Assembly: GCF_006517255.1 (NCBI RefSeq)
Contig: NZ_CP041185.1
Span: forward strand, 4,712,001 to 4,776,000
From: Janthinobacterium tructae
GTDB taxonomy: Bacteria; Pseudomonadota; Gammaproteobacteria; Burkholderiales; Burkholderiaceae_D
DNA: 64,000 nt
Reading direction: 5' to 3'
Shown here: positions 53,502 to 62,059 of the stretch, one piece after another
Position numbering within the stretch: the first letter of the stretch is position 1
How the letters are laid out: each line of letters starts with the position of its first letter
Program-made: the position numbers and the translations under genes
The notes under the pieces: generated by a model
The model's database searches: none
What the model was told of the DNA's origin: nothing
Seen by the model: the letters and a program-made list of their open reading frames with translations, nothing else

Positions 53502-54998
53502 ATGCCAGCTTCCCACCTGAACCAGATCATCGCCGCCTTGCCGCTGCAGCGCGGCGCCACCGAACCGCTGTTCCGCCAGCTGTATGCCGCCATCAAGGCC
53601 GCCATCCTCGATGGCCGCATGAGTCCCGGCATGCAGCTGCCGCCCACGCGCGACTTTTGCCTCCTGCTGGCCGTGTCGCGCCAGACGGTGCTCAATGCGT
53701 ATGCGCTGCTGACGGCGGAAGGCTATCTCGATGGCACCGTGGGGCGCGGCACCTTTGTCAGCCGCGACGTTCCCTTGTCCGTACCTGTAGCCGCGCCGGC
53801 CGGCAAGGTGGATGCGCCCGGCCTGCTGCGGCCCCTGTCGGCGCGCGGGCAGGGCGTGGTGGCGGCCATGCGCCAGGTGGCGTTCCACCGGGGCCCGCTG
53901 CGCGCTTTCCGCGTCGGCATGCCGCGCATCGACCATTTTCCATTCGACGTGTGGAACCGCCTGGAAGCGCGGCGCTGGCGCCGCCCCGACCACCAGTTCG
54001 GCTACAGCGACCCGGCCGGCTACCTGCCGCTGCGCGAGCTGCTGTGCGTGTACCTGAAGGCCTCGCGCGGCGTCCAGTGCACGCCGCAGCAGATCGTCAT
54101 CACCTCCGGTTCGCAGCAGGCGCTGTTCATGCTCTCGACTATTTTGCTGGCACCGGGCGACGCGGCCTGGATGGAGTCGCCCGGCTACCGGGGCGCCAGC
54201 GGTCCGTTGCGCGCGGCCGGCGCGCGCGTGTTTCCCGTTCCCGTCGATGCGCAGGGGCTGGACGTGGCGTATGGCGTGGCGCACTGTCCGCAGGCGAAGC
54301 TGGCCTACGTGACGCCGTCGCACCAGATGCCGCTGGGTGTGAGCATGAGTTTGCCGCGCCGCCTGGCCCTGCTGGCCTGGGCCGCACACAACAAGGCGTG
54401 GCTGGTGGAGGACGATTACGACAGCGAATACCGCTACTCGGGCGCGCCGCTGGCCTCCCTGCAAAGCCTGGACCGCGATGGCTGCGTGGTGTACGTGGGT
54501 ACCTTGTCGAAAGTGATGTTCCCCGGCCTGCGCCTCGGTTACATGGTGGCGCCGCCCGCGCTGGCCGAGGCACTGGTGCAGGCCAAGGCCGTGATGGACC
54601 GCCACACGGCCATCGTGCCGCAGATGGCGCTGGCGGACTTCATCGCCGAGGGCCACTTTGGCCGGCATATCCGCCGCACGCGCGACAGCAATGCCGAACG
54701 GCGCGACCAGCTGGTGCGCGGCTTGGCGCACGAACTCGACGACCAGCTCGCATGCGGCCCGGCCGACAGCGGCCTGGAATTGTGCGCGTACTTTCGCGCT
54801 GGCCATGATGAAGAAACGGTGTCGCGCGCGGGGCTGGAACGGGGCATCGAACTGCGCCCTCTGGGGCACTATGCCGACCCTGACGCCGGTGCCGCCTGCG
54901 CCACGCCGCCCGGGCTGCTGCTGGGCTTTGCCGCCATTGCCCCGGCAGAGATGCAGCACGGCCTGCTGGAACTGGGGCGCCTGCTGCGCGGCCGATAA
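53502..54998 (+). CDS. MocR/GntR family regulator with aminotransferase-like domain
   Basis: The 498-aa protein has an N-terminal GntR winged helix (QLPPTRDFCLLLAVSRQTVLNAYALLTAEGYL). A fold-type I aminotransferase domain starts near residue 120, with the PLP lysine in VYVGTLSKVMFPGLRLGYM near 330. MocR proteins sense PLP or amino compounds. It is divergent from osmC-paiB across 111 bp, the likely operator region. Confidence 0.92.
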   Translation: MPASHLNQIIAALPLQRGATEPLFRQLYAAIKAAILDGRMSPGMQLPPTRDFCLLLAVSRQTVLNAYALLTAEGYLDGTVGRGTFVSRDVPLSVPVAAPAGKVDAPGLLRPLSARGQGVVAAMRQVAFHRGPLRAFRVGMPRIDHFPFDVWNRLEARRWRRPDHQFGYSDPAGYLPLRELLCVYLKASRGVQCTPQQIVITSGSQQALFMLSTILLAPGDAAWMESPGYRGASGPLRAAGARVFPVPVDAQGLDVAYGVAHCPQAKLAYVTPSHQMPLGVSMSLPRRLALLAWAAHNKAWLVEDDYDSEYRYSGAPLASLQSLDRDGCVVYVGTLSKVMFPGLRLGYMVAPPALAEALVQAKAVMDRHTAIVPQMALADFIAEGHFGRHIRRTRDSNAERRDQLVRGLAHELDDQLACGPADSGLELCAYFRAGHDEETVSRAGLERGIELRPLGHYADPDAGAACATPPGLLLGFAAIAPAEMQHGLLELGRLLRGR

Positions 54999-55036
54999 AC
55001 TATACTGGTGCTTGCCCGCACATGAAGAACACGACC

Positions 55037-55600
55037 ATGACTATTACCCGCTGCGCCTGGGCCAATCCGGCCAATCCCCGCTACCTTGACTACCACGATA
55101 CGGAGTGGGGCGTGCCCTGCCACGACGAGCGCCAGCTGTTCGAGATGCTGAACCTGGAAGGCGCGCAGGCTGGCCTGAGCTGGGAAACCATCTTGAACAA
55201 GCGCGACACCTACCGCGCCGCTTTCGATGACTGGGACGCGGAAAAGATCGCCGCGTATGGCCCTGAGAAGGTGGCGCAGCTGCTGGCGGATCCCGGCATC
55301 GTGCGCAACCGCCTGAAGGTGGCGGCGGCCATCACGAACGCACAGGCCTACCTGCGCCTGCGCGCGCAAGGCCAGACCCTGGACAGCTTTTTGTGGGCGT
55401 ATGTCGATGGCCAGCCCATCGTCAACAGCTGGCAACCGGGCGAATTCCCCGCCAAGACGGCCTTGTCCGACACGTTGTCGAAAGACTTGCTCAAGCTGGG
55501 TTTCAAGTTCGTCGGCTCGACCATCGCCTACGCCTACATGCAGGGTATCGGCATGGTCAACGACCATGCGCCGACCTGCTTTTGCCGCGCGGGGCATTGA
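55037..55600 (+). CDS. tag: DNA-3-methyladenine glycosylase I
   Basis: The 187-aa protein matches E. coli Tag: RCAWANPANPRYLDYHDTEWGVPCHDERQLFEML, SWETILNKRDTYRAAFDDWD, and the C-terminal zinc ligands in NDHAPTCFCRAGH. It excises 3-methyladenine from alkylated DNA. The start MTITRCAW aligns with the family; ATG at 55022 is an alternative. The stop overlaps the mnmC-like start by one base (TGATG). Confidence 0.93.
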   Translation: MTITRCAWANPANPRYLDYHDTEWGVPCHDERQLFEMLNLEGAQAGLSWETILNKRDTYRAAFDDWDAEKIAAYGPEKVAQLLADPGIVRNRLKVAAAITNAQAYLRLRAQGQTLDSFLWAYVDGQPIVNSWQPGEFPAKTALSDTLSKDLLKLGFKFVGSTIAYAYMQGIGMVNDHAPTCFCRAGH

Positions 55601-57231
55601 TGCGCCGCCCGCTGGTCCTGCTCGACACCGATTTTGACGGCGCCCGCTTTGGCGCAGCCTGTGCGGCGCATGGCGGGCGGCGCCTGCATTACATCGCGCT
55701 GGCGCCGCGTCCCGTCGATGCCAGCCACTTGCCCGAGCAGTGGCGCGCACAGTGGCCGCTTTGCGTGCCGGGCCTGCATCGCATGGTCTCGCACGATGGC
55801 CTCGTCACGCTCGATGTGCTGATCGGCGAGCCCGATGCCTGCCTGGCGCAATTGTCGGCACGCATCGATGAAGTGCTGCTGGCGTGGGTGCCTGCCGCCA
55901 TGGCGGTGCTGGCGCGCCTGATGGTCGATGGCGGCCAGCTGCATGCGCTGCATCTGGACGAGGCACAGCGCGCGCAGTTGCAACAGAATGGTTTTGTCTT
56001 CGACGAAAGCCGCTTGCGCGCCGTGTTTTATGCGCGGCGCGCAGAACACGTGGCTGCCGTGACGCCCGAACGGCGCGCCATCGTCATCGGCGCGGGCGTG
56101 GCCGGCGCGGCCGCCTGCGAACGGCTGGCCGCGCGCGGCTGGAAGGTGACCCTGATCGAGCGCCACGCGCAGCCGGCCAGCGAGGCGTCGGGCAACCTGG
56201 CAGGCATCTTCATGCCGTTGCTGTCGAAGGATGACAATATCCCCACGCGCCTGACGCGCGCCGCCTATCTGTACTCGCTGCGCCGCTGGAAAGACCTGGG
56301 CGGCATCGGCGCCGCCATCGAGGGTGCGCAAAGCGGCGTGCTGCACCTGGCGCGCGACGGCGCGCATGCGCAGGTGCAGCGGCAGATCGCCGCCAGCGGC
56401 CTGTATCCGCGCGAATTCGCCCGCTGGCTGGAAGCGCCCGAGGCGAGCGCCATGCTGGGTGCGCCGGCGCCCGATGGCGCCTGGTGGTTCGCACAGGGCG
56501 GTTGGGCACGCCCGTCTTCCGTCTGCGCGGCCATGCTGGATGCCTGCGGCACCTTGCTCACGCGGTGCTTTTCCAGCAGCGCCCTGCGGCTGGAGCGTGG
56601 CGATCAGGAGTGGCTGGTGCGCGATGCGGACGGCGCCCTGATCGCGGCGGCACCCACCGTCATCCTGGCGGCGGGCACGGGGGCAGTCAATTTTGAGCAG
56701 GCGGCCGGCCTGCCGCTGGACGCCGTGCGCGGCCAGGTCACGCACCTGGCCGAAGGCAGTCTGCCGTCGTTGCCGTTCGTCGTCTGCCGCGAAGCCTACA
56801 TGACGCCGGCATACCAGGGCGTCATGTGTGTGGGCGCGACCTATGCTGCCGATGCAGACAGCAGCCTGCGCATGGATAGCCAGCACGACAATATCGCGAA
56901 GATCGCCGACATGCTCGATCTGTCTCCGTTCGAGGCGCCGCTGGCCGGGCGCACGGGCTTTCGCTGCATGGCGCCGGACCGCCTGCCGCTGGCGGGCGCC
57001 TTGCCCGATCCCGGCGTGCCAGGCCGCTGCGAGCGCCTGCGCGACGTACCGCGCTGGCCCGGCCTGTTTGGCTTGCTCGGTTACGCTTCGCGCGGCCTGA
57101 TCTGGGCGCCGCTGGCGGCCGAGCTGCTGGCGTGCCAGCTGGAGGGCGAGCCGCTGCCGCTGGAGCGTCAACTGGCAGAGGCGCTTGATCCCGCCCGCTT
57201 CTTGTTACGTGAACGCCGGCGCGCTGCATAA
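55600..57231 (+). CDS. mnmC: MnmC-like tRNA-modifying FAD oxidoreductase with an eroded methyltransferase half
   Basis: The 543-aa protein carries an FAD domain from residue 160 on (AIVIGAGVAGAAACERLAARGWKVTLIERH, SGNLAGIFMPLLSKDDN, TGFRCMAPDRLPLAG, GLLGYASRGLIWAPL). This is the MnmC(o) activity that removes the carboxymethyl group from cmnm5s2U34. Residues 1-155 resemble the end of the MnmC(m) domain (LHYIALAPRPV, AQWPLCVPGLHRM) but lack the SAM-binding glycine motif and the catalytic FLDGFSPAKNP block. Full-length MnmC is about 650 residues, so the methyltransferase is probably lost. Confidence 0.82.
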   Translation: MRRPLVLLDTDFDGARFGAACAAHGGRRLHYIALAPRPVDASHLPEQWRAQWPLCVPGLHRMVSHDGLVTLDVLIGEPDACLAQLSARIDEVLLAWVPAAMAVLARLMVDGGQLHALHLDEAQRAQLQQNGFVFDESRLRAVFYARRAEHVAAVTPERRAIVIGAGVAGAAACERLAARGWKVTLIERHAQPASEASGNLAGIFMPLLSKDDNIPTRLTRAAYLYSLRRWKDLGGIGAAIEGAQSGVLHLARDGAHAQVQRQIAASGLYPREFARWLEAPEASAMLGAPAPDGAWWFAQGGWARPSSVCAAMLDACGTLLTRCFSSSALRLERGDQEWLVRDADGALIAAAPTVILAAGTGAVNFEQAAGLPLDAVRGQVTHLAEGSLPSLPFVVCREAYMTPAYQGVMCVGATYAADADSSLRMDSQHDNIAKIADMLDLSPFEAPLAGRTGFRCMAPDRLPLAGALPDPGVPGRCERLRDVPRWPGLFGLLGYASRGLIWAPLAAELLACQLEGEPLPLERQLAEALDPARFLLRERRRAA

Positions 57232-57281
57232 ATCCTCCATATACGTTTTTCAGCTTTCCAAACTCTTTTTAATTTGTTTTC

Positions 57282-57298
57282 CGAACAACATAAGTTCG
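57282..57298. promoter_or_regulatory. Inverted repeat upstream of the rhodanese/encapsulin locus
   Basis: CGAAC-AACATAA-GTTCG (5-7-5) lies in an AT-rich stretch 52 bp before the rhodanese start. It could be an operator for the XRE regulator encoded in the locus. The half-sites are short, so this is tentative. Confidence 0.35.
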
Positions 57299-57349
57299 CT
57301 ACAGTGGACTCGTGCTGGTTTTTTGACGACGGAATAAAGAGGTGGAACG

Positions 57350-57847
57350 ATGGCTGCTGCAGAACTGATTTTCGATCCCCGCGCCGCGCACGGCGCGGCG
57401 GCCTTTGACGAAGTACTCCATCTCGCGCGCGCCCAGGCGCAGGCCCAGGGCTTGCCGTATGCGGGCGTCGTCAGCGCGCAGGATGCATGGCAGCTGGTGC
57501 AGGCTGGCAAAGCCGTGCTGGTCGATGTGCGCACCAACGAGGAACGCACTTTCGTCGGCTACGTGCCCGCCTCGCTGCACGTGGCGTGGGCCACCGGCAC
57601 GGCCATGAACCGCAATCCCCGCTTTACGCGCGAACTGGAAGCGAAGGCGGGCGGCAAGGATGCCGTCGTGGTGCTGCTGTGCCGCAGCGGCAAGCGCTCG
57701 GCCCTGGCCGCAGAAGCGGCCGCCAAGGCCGGTTTCACGCACGTCTTCAATATCGCGCAAGGCTTCGAGGGCGACCTCGACGCGCAGCAGCAGCGTGGCC
57801 ATAGCGGCGGCTGGCGCTGGCATGCGCTGCCCTGGCTGCAAGATTAA
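57350..57847 (+). CDS. Rhodanese-like sulfurtransferase of the encapsulin locus
   Basis: The 165-aa single-domain rhodanese has the persulfide-forming Cys in VVLLCRSGKRSALAAEA near residue 107 and LVDVRTNEERTFVGYVP near 58. An extra 40-residue N-terminal segment precedes the domain. Rhodaneses carry sulfane sulfur, and one is a known accompaniment of family 2A encapsulin loci. The serine acetyltransferase gene starts 19 bp downstream. Confidence 0.88.
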   Translation: MAAAELIFDPRAAHGAAAFDEVLHLARAQAQAQGLPYAGVVSAQDAWQLVQAGKAVLVDVRTNEERTFVGYVPASLHVAWATGTAMNRNPRFTRELEAKAGGKDAVVVLLCRSGKRSALAAEAAAKAGFTHVFNIAQGFEGDLDAQQQRGHSGGWRWHALPWLQD

Positions 57848-57866
57848 ATCTCTTTCCGGGACCACC

Positions 57867-58853
57867 ATGAACCAGCGAGCCATTCCCCCCGCCTCCCTTG
57901 CCGCGCAGCCGCAATGGGAACTGCGCCAGATCGTCGACGAATTGCGCGCCGTGCGCGCGCAGTGGCGCGAAGGATTGGCCGGCAGCCAGGAGTGCGGCGC
58001 GCGCGAATTCCCGTCGCGCCAGCACTTGCACGACATCGTCGATGCCTTGTGCGCGGCCCTGTTTCCCATGCGCCTCGGCCCCCTCGACCTGCAGCAGGAG
58101 AGCGAAGATTTCTTTGTCGGCCACACGCTCGACACGACCCTCACGGGATTGCACGAACAGGTGCGGCGCGAACTCAGTTACCACGCGCGCCAGCACGGCT
58201 TGCAGCAGACGGTCTCCATCGAACAGCAGGCGCTGGCCATCGTGCAGCGCTTCGCCCGCGCGCTGCCGCGCATCCGCGCCCAGCTCGACACGGACGTGGC
58301 GGCCGCCTTCCATGGCGACCCGGCCGCGCACAGCGTCGATGAAGTGCTGCTGTGCTATCCGGGCATCCTGGCCATCATCCATTACCGCCTGGCGCATACC
58401 CTGTATGCACTGGGCGCGCCGCTGGTGGCGCGCATCATCGCCGAGGTGGCCCATTCGCAGACGGGCATCGACATCCACCCGGGTGCCAACATCGGCAGCA
58501 GCTTTTTCATCGACCATGGCACGGGCGTGGTGATCGGCGAGACGGCCATCATCGGCGAACGGGTACGCATTTATCAAGCCGTCACCCTGGGCGCCAAGCG
58601 CTTTCCCGCCGGCTTTGATGGCGTGTTGAAAAAGGGACTGGCGCGCCACCCGATCGTGCAGGACGACGTGGTCATTTACGCGGGCGCCAGCATACTCGGG
58701 CGCGTGACCATCGGCCAGGGTTCCGTCATCGGCGGCAATGTCTGGCTGACCCGCAGCGTGGCGCCCGGCAGCCATGTCACGCAAGCGCACAACCAGCAGG
58801 AAGCAGCGGACTTGCCGGCGCCATCGCATCCCGCTTTTGCCCACCACCCATGA
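57867..58853 (+). CDS. srpH: Serine O-acetyltransferase (SrpH/EpsC type)
   Basis: The 328-aa protein has a long helical N-domain and a left-handed beta-helix of hexapeptide repeats from about residue 195. The catalytic His/Asp region is HPGANIGSSFFIDHGTG, and the substrate loop is VTLGAKRFPAGF. It makes O-acetylserine, the carbon acceptor for sulfide in cysteine synthesis. SrpH is the sulfur-regulated homologue encoded beside the SrpI shell protein in cyanobacteria. The start MNQRAIPPAS follows the rhodanese by 19 bp. Confidence 0.9.
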   Translation: MNQRAIPPASLAAQPQWELRQIVDELRAVRAQWREGLAGSQECGAREFPSRQHLHDIVDALCAALFPMRLGPLDLQQESEDFFVGHTLDTTLTGLHEQVRRELSYHARQHGLQQTVSIEQQALAIVQRFARALPRIRAQLDTDVAAAFHGDPAAHSVDEVLLCYPGILAIIHYRLAHTLYALGAPLVARIIAEVAHSQTGIDIHPGANIGSSFFIDHGTGVVIGETAIIGERVRIYQAVTLGAKRFPAGFDGVLKKGLARHPIVQDDVVIYAGASILGRVTIGQGSVIGGNVWLTRSVAPGSHVTQAHNQQEAADLPAPSHPAFAHHP

Positions 58854-58860
58854 GGACAGC

Positions 58861-59085
58861 ATGTTGATCAAACAGTTTGGACTGGCCGTGCGCCAGTTGC
58901 GCGAAGGGCATGGCTGGTCGCAGGAGCGGCTGGCCGAAGCGGCCGACTTGAACCGCTCCTTCATCGGCGAAATCGAACGGGGCGCCGCTACGCCGTCGCT
59001 GCTGACGGTGGAAAAACTGGCCGTCGCGCTGGGTGTCGGCCTGGCGGGATTGATGGCCCGCTGCGAACCGGAGTTGGTGGATTAG
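58861..59085 (+). CDS. Small XRE/Cro-type helix-turn-helix regulator
   Basis: The 74-aa protein is almost entirely one XRE domain (LAVRQLREGHGWSQERLAEAADLNRSFIGEIERG, then PSLLTVEKLAVALGV). It lies 7 bp after srpH and 113 bp before the shell gene, so it is a good candidate for sulfur-responsive control of the locus. It has no sensory domain; its single Cys (ARCEP) is near the C-terminus. Confidence 0.88.
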   Translation: MLIKQFGLAVRQLREGHGWSQERLAEAADLNRSFIGEIERGAATPSLLTVEKLAVALGVGLAGLMARCEPELVD

Positions 59086-59141
59086 GTCATTGAAAACGCC
59101 ACGATGATGGCGATAGCATGTTGAGAGATCAGGGGAGACGC

Positions 59142-59169
59142 TTGATACTTTATTTGTTTTTCAGATAAG
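59142..59169 (+). promoter_or_regulatory. Candidate sigma-70 promoter for the encapsulin shell gene
   Basis: TTGATA and GATAAG are spaced by 16 bp and lie 29 bp before the shell start codon in the only sizeable gap of the locus. It would allow the shell and cargo genes to be expressed apart from the upstream sulfur genes. Confidence 0.5.
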
Positions 59170-59198
59170 CATATTCACTTTTCTCATCAGGAGTAGTC

Positions 59199-60128
59199 AT
59201 GGCAGAAGCAACAGAGAACCAGTTCGCGCTGGGCGATAACGCCGCGCGCCAGCTGGCCAATGCAAGCAAGAGCGTCCCCCAGTTATCCACGATCACGCCG
59301 CGCTGGCTGGTGCACCTGCTGCAATGGCTGCCCGTGGAAGCGGGTATCTACCGCCTCAATCGCGTGAAAAATCCGAAGGATGTGCGCGTGGCCTGCTCGC
59401 AGCGCGACGAGTCGGAACTGCCGCAAACGTTCGTCGACTACGACGACCAGCCGCGCGAGTATTTTCTCAATGCCGTCAGCACGGTGCTCGATGTGCACAC
59501 GCGCGTGTCGGACCTGTACAGCAGCCCGCACGACCAGATCAAGGAGCAATTGCGCCTGACCATCGAGACGATCAAGGAGCGCCAGGAAAGCGAACTGATC
59601 AACAATCCCGACTACGGCCTGCTTGCTAGCGTGCATGACGACCAGCGCATTTTTACGCTGACGGGCGCGCCCACGCCGGACGACCTCGACGAACTGCTGA
59701 CAAAAGTGTGGAAGGAACCGGGCTTCTTCCTGGCGCACCCGCTGGCGATCGCCGCTTTTGGTCGCGAATGCACGCGCCGCGGTGTGCCGCCACCGACCGT
59801 CAGCCTGTTCGGTTCGCAGTTTTTGACCTGGCGCGGCGTGCCGCTGGTGCCGTCCGACAAACTGCCGATCGAAGACGGCAAGACGAAAATCATTTTGCTG
59901 CGCGCGGGCGAGCAGCGCCAGGGCGTGATCGGCCTGTTCCAGCCTGGCCTGGCGGGCGAGCAAAGCCCGGGCCTGTCCGTGCGCTTCATGGGCATCAACC
60001 GCCACGCGATTTCGTCCTATTTGATTTCGCTGTATTGCTCGCTGGCCGTGCTGACCGACGATGCACTGGCCGTACTGGAAGACGTGGAGATCGGTAAATA
60101 CCATGACTACCCAGATACCTACAAGTGA
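59199..60128 (+). CDS. Family 2A encapsulin shell protein (SrpI-like)
   Basis: The 309-aa protein has the length and sequence style of SrpI from Synechococcus, an HK97-fold protein that assembles into a small icosahedral shell. Recognisable parts are the extended N-arm (AEATENQFALGDNAARQLANASKSVPQL), LVHLLQWLPVEAGIYRLNRVK and the C-terminal VRFMGINRHAISSYLISLYCSLAVL. The neighbouring cysteine desulfurase with a long disordered N-domain and the flanking sulfur genes support the call. The 3' end overlaps the cargo gene by 26 bp. AGGAGTAGTC precedes the ATG. Confidence 0.92.
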   Translation: MAEATENQFALGDNAARQLANASKSVPQLSTITPRWLVHLLQWLPVEAGIYRLNRVKNPKDVRVACSQRDESELPQTFVDYDDQPREYFLNAVSTVLDVHTRVSDLYSSPHDQIKEQLRLTIETIKERQESELINNPDYGLLASVHDDQRIFTLTGAPTPDDLDELLTKVWKEPGFFLAHPLAIAAFGRECTRRGVPPPTVSLFGSQFLTWRGVPLVPSDKLPIEDGKTKIILLRAGEQRQGVIGLFQPGLAGEQSPGLSVRFMGINRHAISSYLISLYCSLAVLTDDALAVLEDVEIGKYHDYPDTYK

Positions 60129-61902
60129 TGGCGCGGCGGCCCTGGCGCCGTCGTCCCTCTTGCCCGATGAAGCGACCCTGAACCGGCTGGCAGGCGAGTT
60201 TTTCGCGCGTTTGCCGGGCTTGGACAAGTCGCCCAGCCTCGGTGGTTCCGGCAGCGTGCTCGATGCGGTGCCCCGCTATGCCAACCGGCCGCCGCCGCAG
60301 CCCGGACCTTCGTTCGCCGCCATCGCCCCCGGCGTGGCGACGGCGCAAGTGCCGCCCGTGACGGCGCCCCTGGAGTCGCCGATTGCGCCGGCGCCTGCTT
60401 CCGTGCCGACGCCACGGGCATCCAGCCTTGGTGCACCGTCGCCCTACTATTTTGTCGGTGGCGCGCATGGCTATCCCGCGTCGAACGGCAAGCTCGATGG
60501 CCTGGCGCAGCAGGGACTGGGGCAGGCGCCGGCGGCACCCGGTGATTTAAGCGGGCTGTTTGCCACGCCGCAGCGCTCGCCCGCGCGTCAGCTGCCCGTA
60601 TCGCCGGCCAACAGCCAGCCCGCGTTCTATTTCCAGACCGAGCTGCCCTCGGCGACGCAGCCGGGCCAACGCCAGGCACCCGCGCCGTTCGACGTGCACG
60701 CCGTGCGGCGCGATTTTCCCGTGCTGCTTGAGCGCGTCAACGGCAAGCCTTTGGCGTGGTTCGATAATGCGGCCACCACGCACAAGCCGCAGTCGGTGAT
60801 CGACCGCGTGTCGTATTTCTATGCGCACGAGAATTCGAACATCCATCGGGCGGCGCACGCACTGGCGGCGCGCGCCAGCGATGCGTACGAGGCCGCGCGC
60901 GCCAAGGTCGCCCATTTCCTTGGCGCCGCCTCGGCCAATGAAATCATCTTCGTGCGGGGCGCCACGGAAGGCATCAACCTGGTCGCCAATACCTTCGGCC
61001 GGAAGTACATCGGTAGCGGCGACGAGATCATCGTCTCGCAGCTTGAACACCACGCCAACATCGTGCCGTGGCAGCAGCTGGCGGCGGAAAAGGGCGCGAC
61101 ACTGCGCGTGATTCCCGTCGACGACAGCGGCCAGATCATCGTCGAAGAATTCCGCAAGCTGCTCAACGGGCGCACCAAACTGGTGTCCGTGACGCAGGTG
61201 TCGAATGCGCTGGGCACGGTCACGCCCGTGGCCCAGATCATCGCGCTGGCGCATGCGGCCGGCGTGCGCGTGCTGGTCGATGGCGCGCAAGCCGTGTCGC
61301 ACCTGCGCGTCGACGTGCAGGCGCTGGGCGCCGATTTTTACGTGTTTTCGGGGCATAAAGTGTTCGGCCCGACGGGCATCGGCGCCGTGTATGGCAAGGC
61401 GGACTTGCTGGAGCAATTGCCGCCGTGGCAGGGCGGCGGCAACATGATCGCCGACGTGACGTTCGAGCGCACCGTCTACCAGGGCGTGCCGAACCGTTTC
61501 GAGGCGGGCACGGGCAATATTGCCGATGCCGTGGGCCTGGGTGCGGCCATCGATTACGTGCAGCGCATCGGCCTGGACAACATCGCCGCCTACGAGCACG
61601 CGCTGCTGGAATACGCCACGCACCATTTGCAGGCCATTCCCGGCGTGCGCCTGATCGGCACGGCATTCGAGAAGGCCAGCGTGGCCTCGTTCGTGCTGGC
61701 CGGCTACGAGCCTGCGGAAGTGGGGCGCGCCCTGAACGACGAGGGCATCGCCGTGCGCTCGGGCCACCACTGCGCCCAGCCGATTTTGCGCCGCTTCGGC
61801 GTGGAAGCGACCGTGCGGCCATCGTTCGCCTTCTACAACACGTATGAGGAAATCGACCGGCTGATCGCGGTGGTGCGCCGCCTGGCGGGTGCGCGCCGCT
61901 GA
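60103..61902 (+). CDS. Encapsulated cysteine desulfurase (SufS-like) with N-terminal cargo-targeting domain
   Basis: The 599-aa protein has residues 1-195 rich in Pro, Ala, Ser and Gln with short hydrophobic islands (SPSLGGSGSVLDAVPRY, PSPYYFVGG, DLSGLFATPQ, AFYFQTELPS), as expected for a disordered encapsulation domain. From residue 196 it is a SufS-type desulfurase: LAWFDNAATTHKP, VSQLEHHANIVPWQ, PLP lysine in YVFSGHKVFGPTG, catalytic Cys in VRSGHHCAQPILRRFG. It removes sulfur from cysteine as persulfide. In family 2A systems this enzyme is packaged inside the SrpI shell and linked to sulfur storage. Its ATG lies within the shell gene (26-bp overlap), favouring coupled synthesis. Confidence 0.93.
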   Translation: MTTQIPTSDGAAALAPSSLLPDEATLNRLAGEFFARLPGLDKSPSLGGSGSVLDAVPRYANRPPPQPGPSFAAIAPGVATAQVPPVTAPLESPIAPAPASVPTPRASSLGAPSPYYFVGGAHGYPASNGKLDGLAQQGLGQAPAAPGDLSGLFATPQRSPARQLPVSPANSQPAFYFQTELPSATQPGQRQAPAPFDVHAVRRDFPVLLERVNGKPLAWFDNAATTHKPQSVIDRVSYFYAHENSNIHRAAHALAARASDAYEAARAKVAHFLGAASANEIIFVRGATEGINLVANTFGRKYIGSGDEIIVSQLEHHANIVPWQQLAAEKGATLRVIPVDDSGQIIVEEFRKLLNGRTKLVSVTQVSNALGTVTPVAQIIALAHAAGVRVLVDGAQAVSHLRVDVQALGADFYVFSGHKVFGPTGIGAVYGKADLLEQLPPWQGGGNMIADVTFERTVYQGVPNRFEAGTGNIADAVGLGAAIDYVQRIGLDNIAAYEHALLEYATHHLQAIPGVRLIGTAFEKASVASFVLAGYEPAEVGRALNDEGIAVRSGHHCAQPILRRFGVEATVRPSFAFYNTYEEIDRLIAVVRRLAGARR

Positions 61903-62059
61903 TCTTGCCGGTTTGGCAATGCAATGCCGCCCTTGCGCCAGCTGGGGCGGCATTGTTGCGTCAGGTCACGGACTTTGCGCGCGGCTGGCTGGCGTCCGCA
62001 GGCTGGCGGTATAATTTATCCTTGGCAATATTCAAGCTGCGGCCCCAAGGAGATATCCG

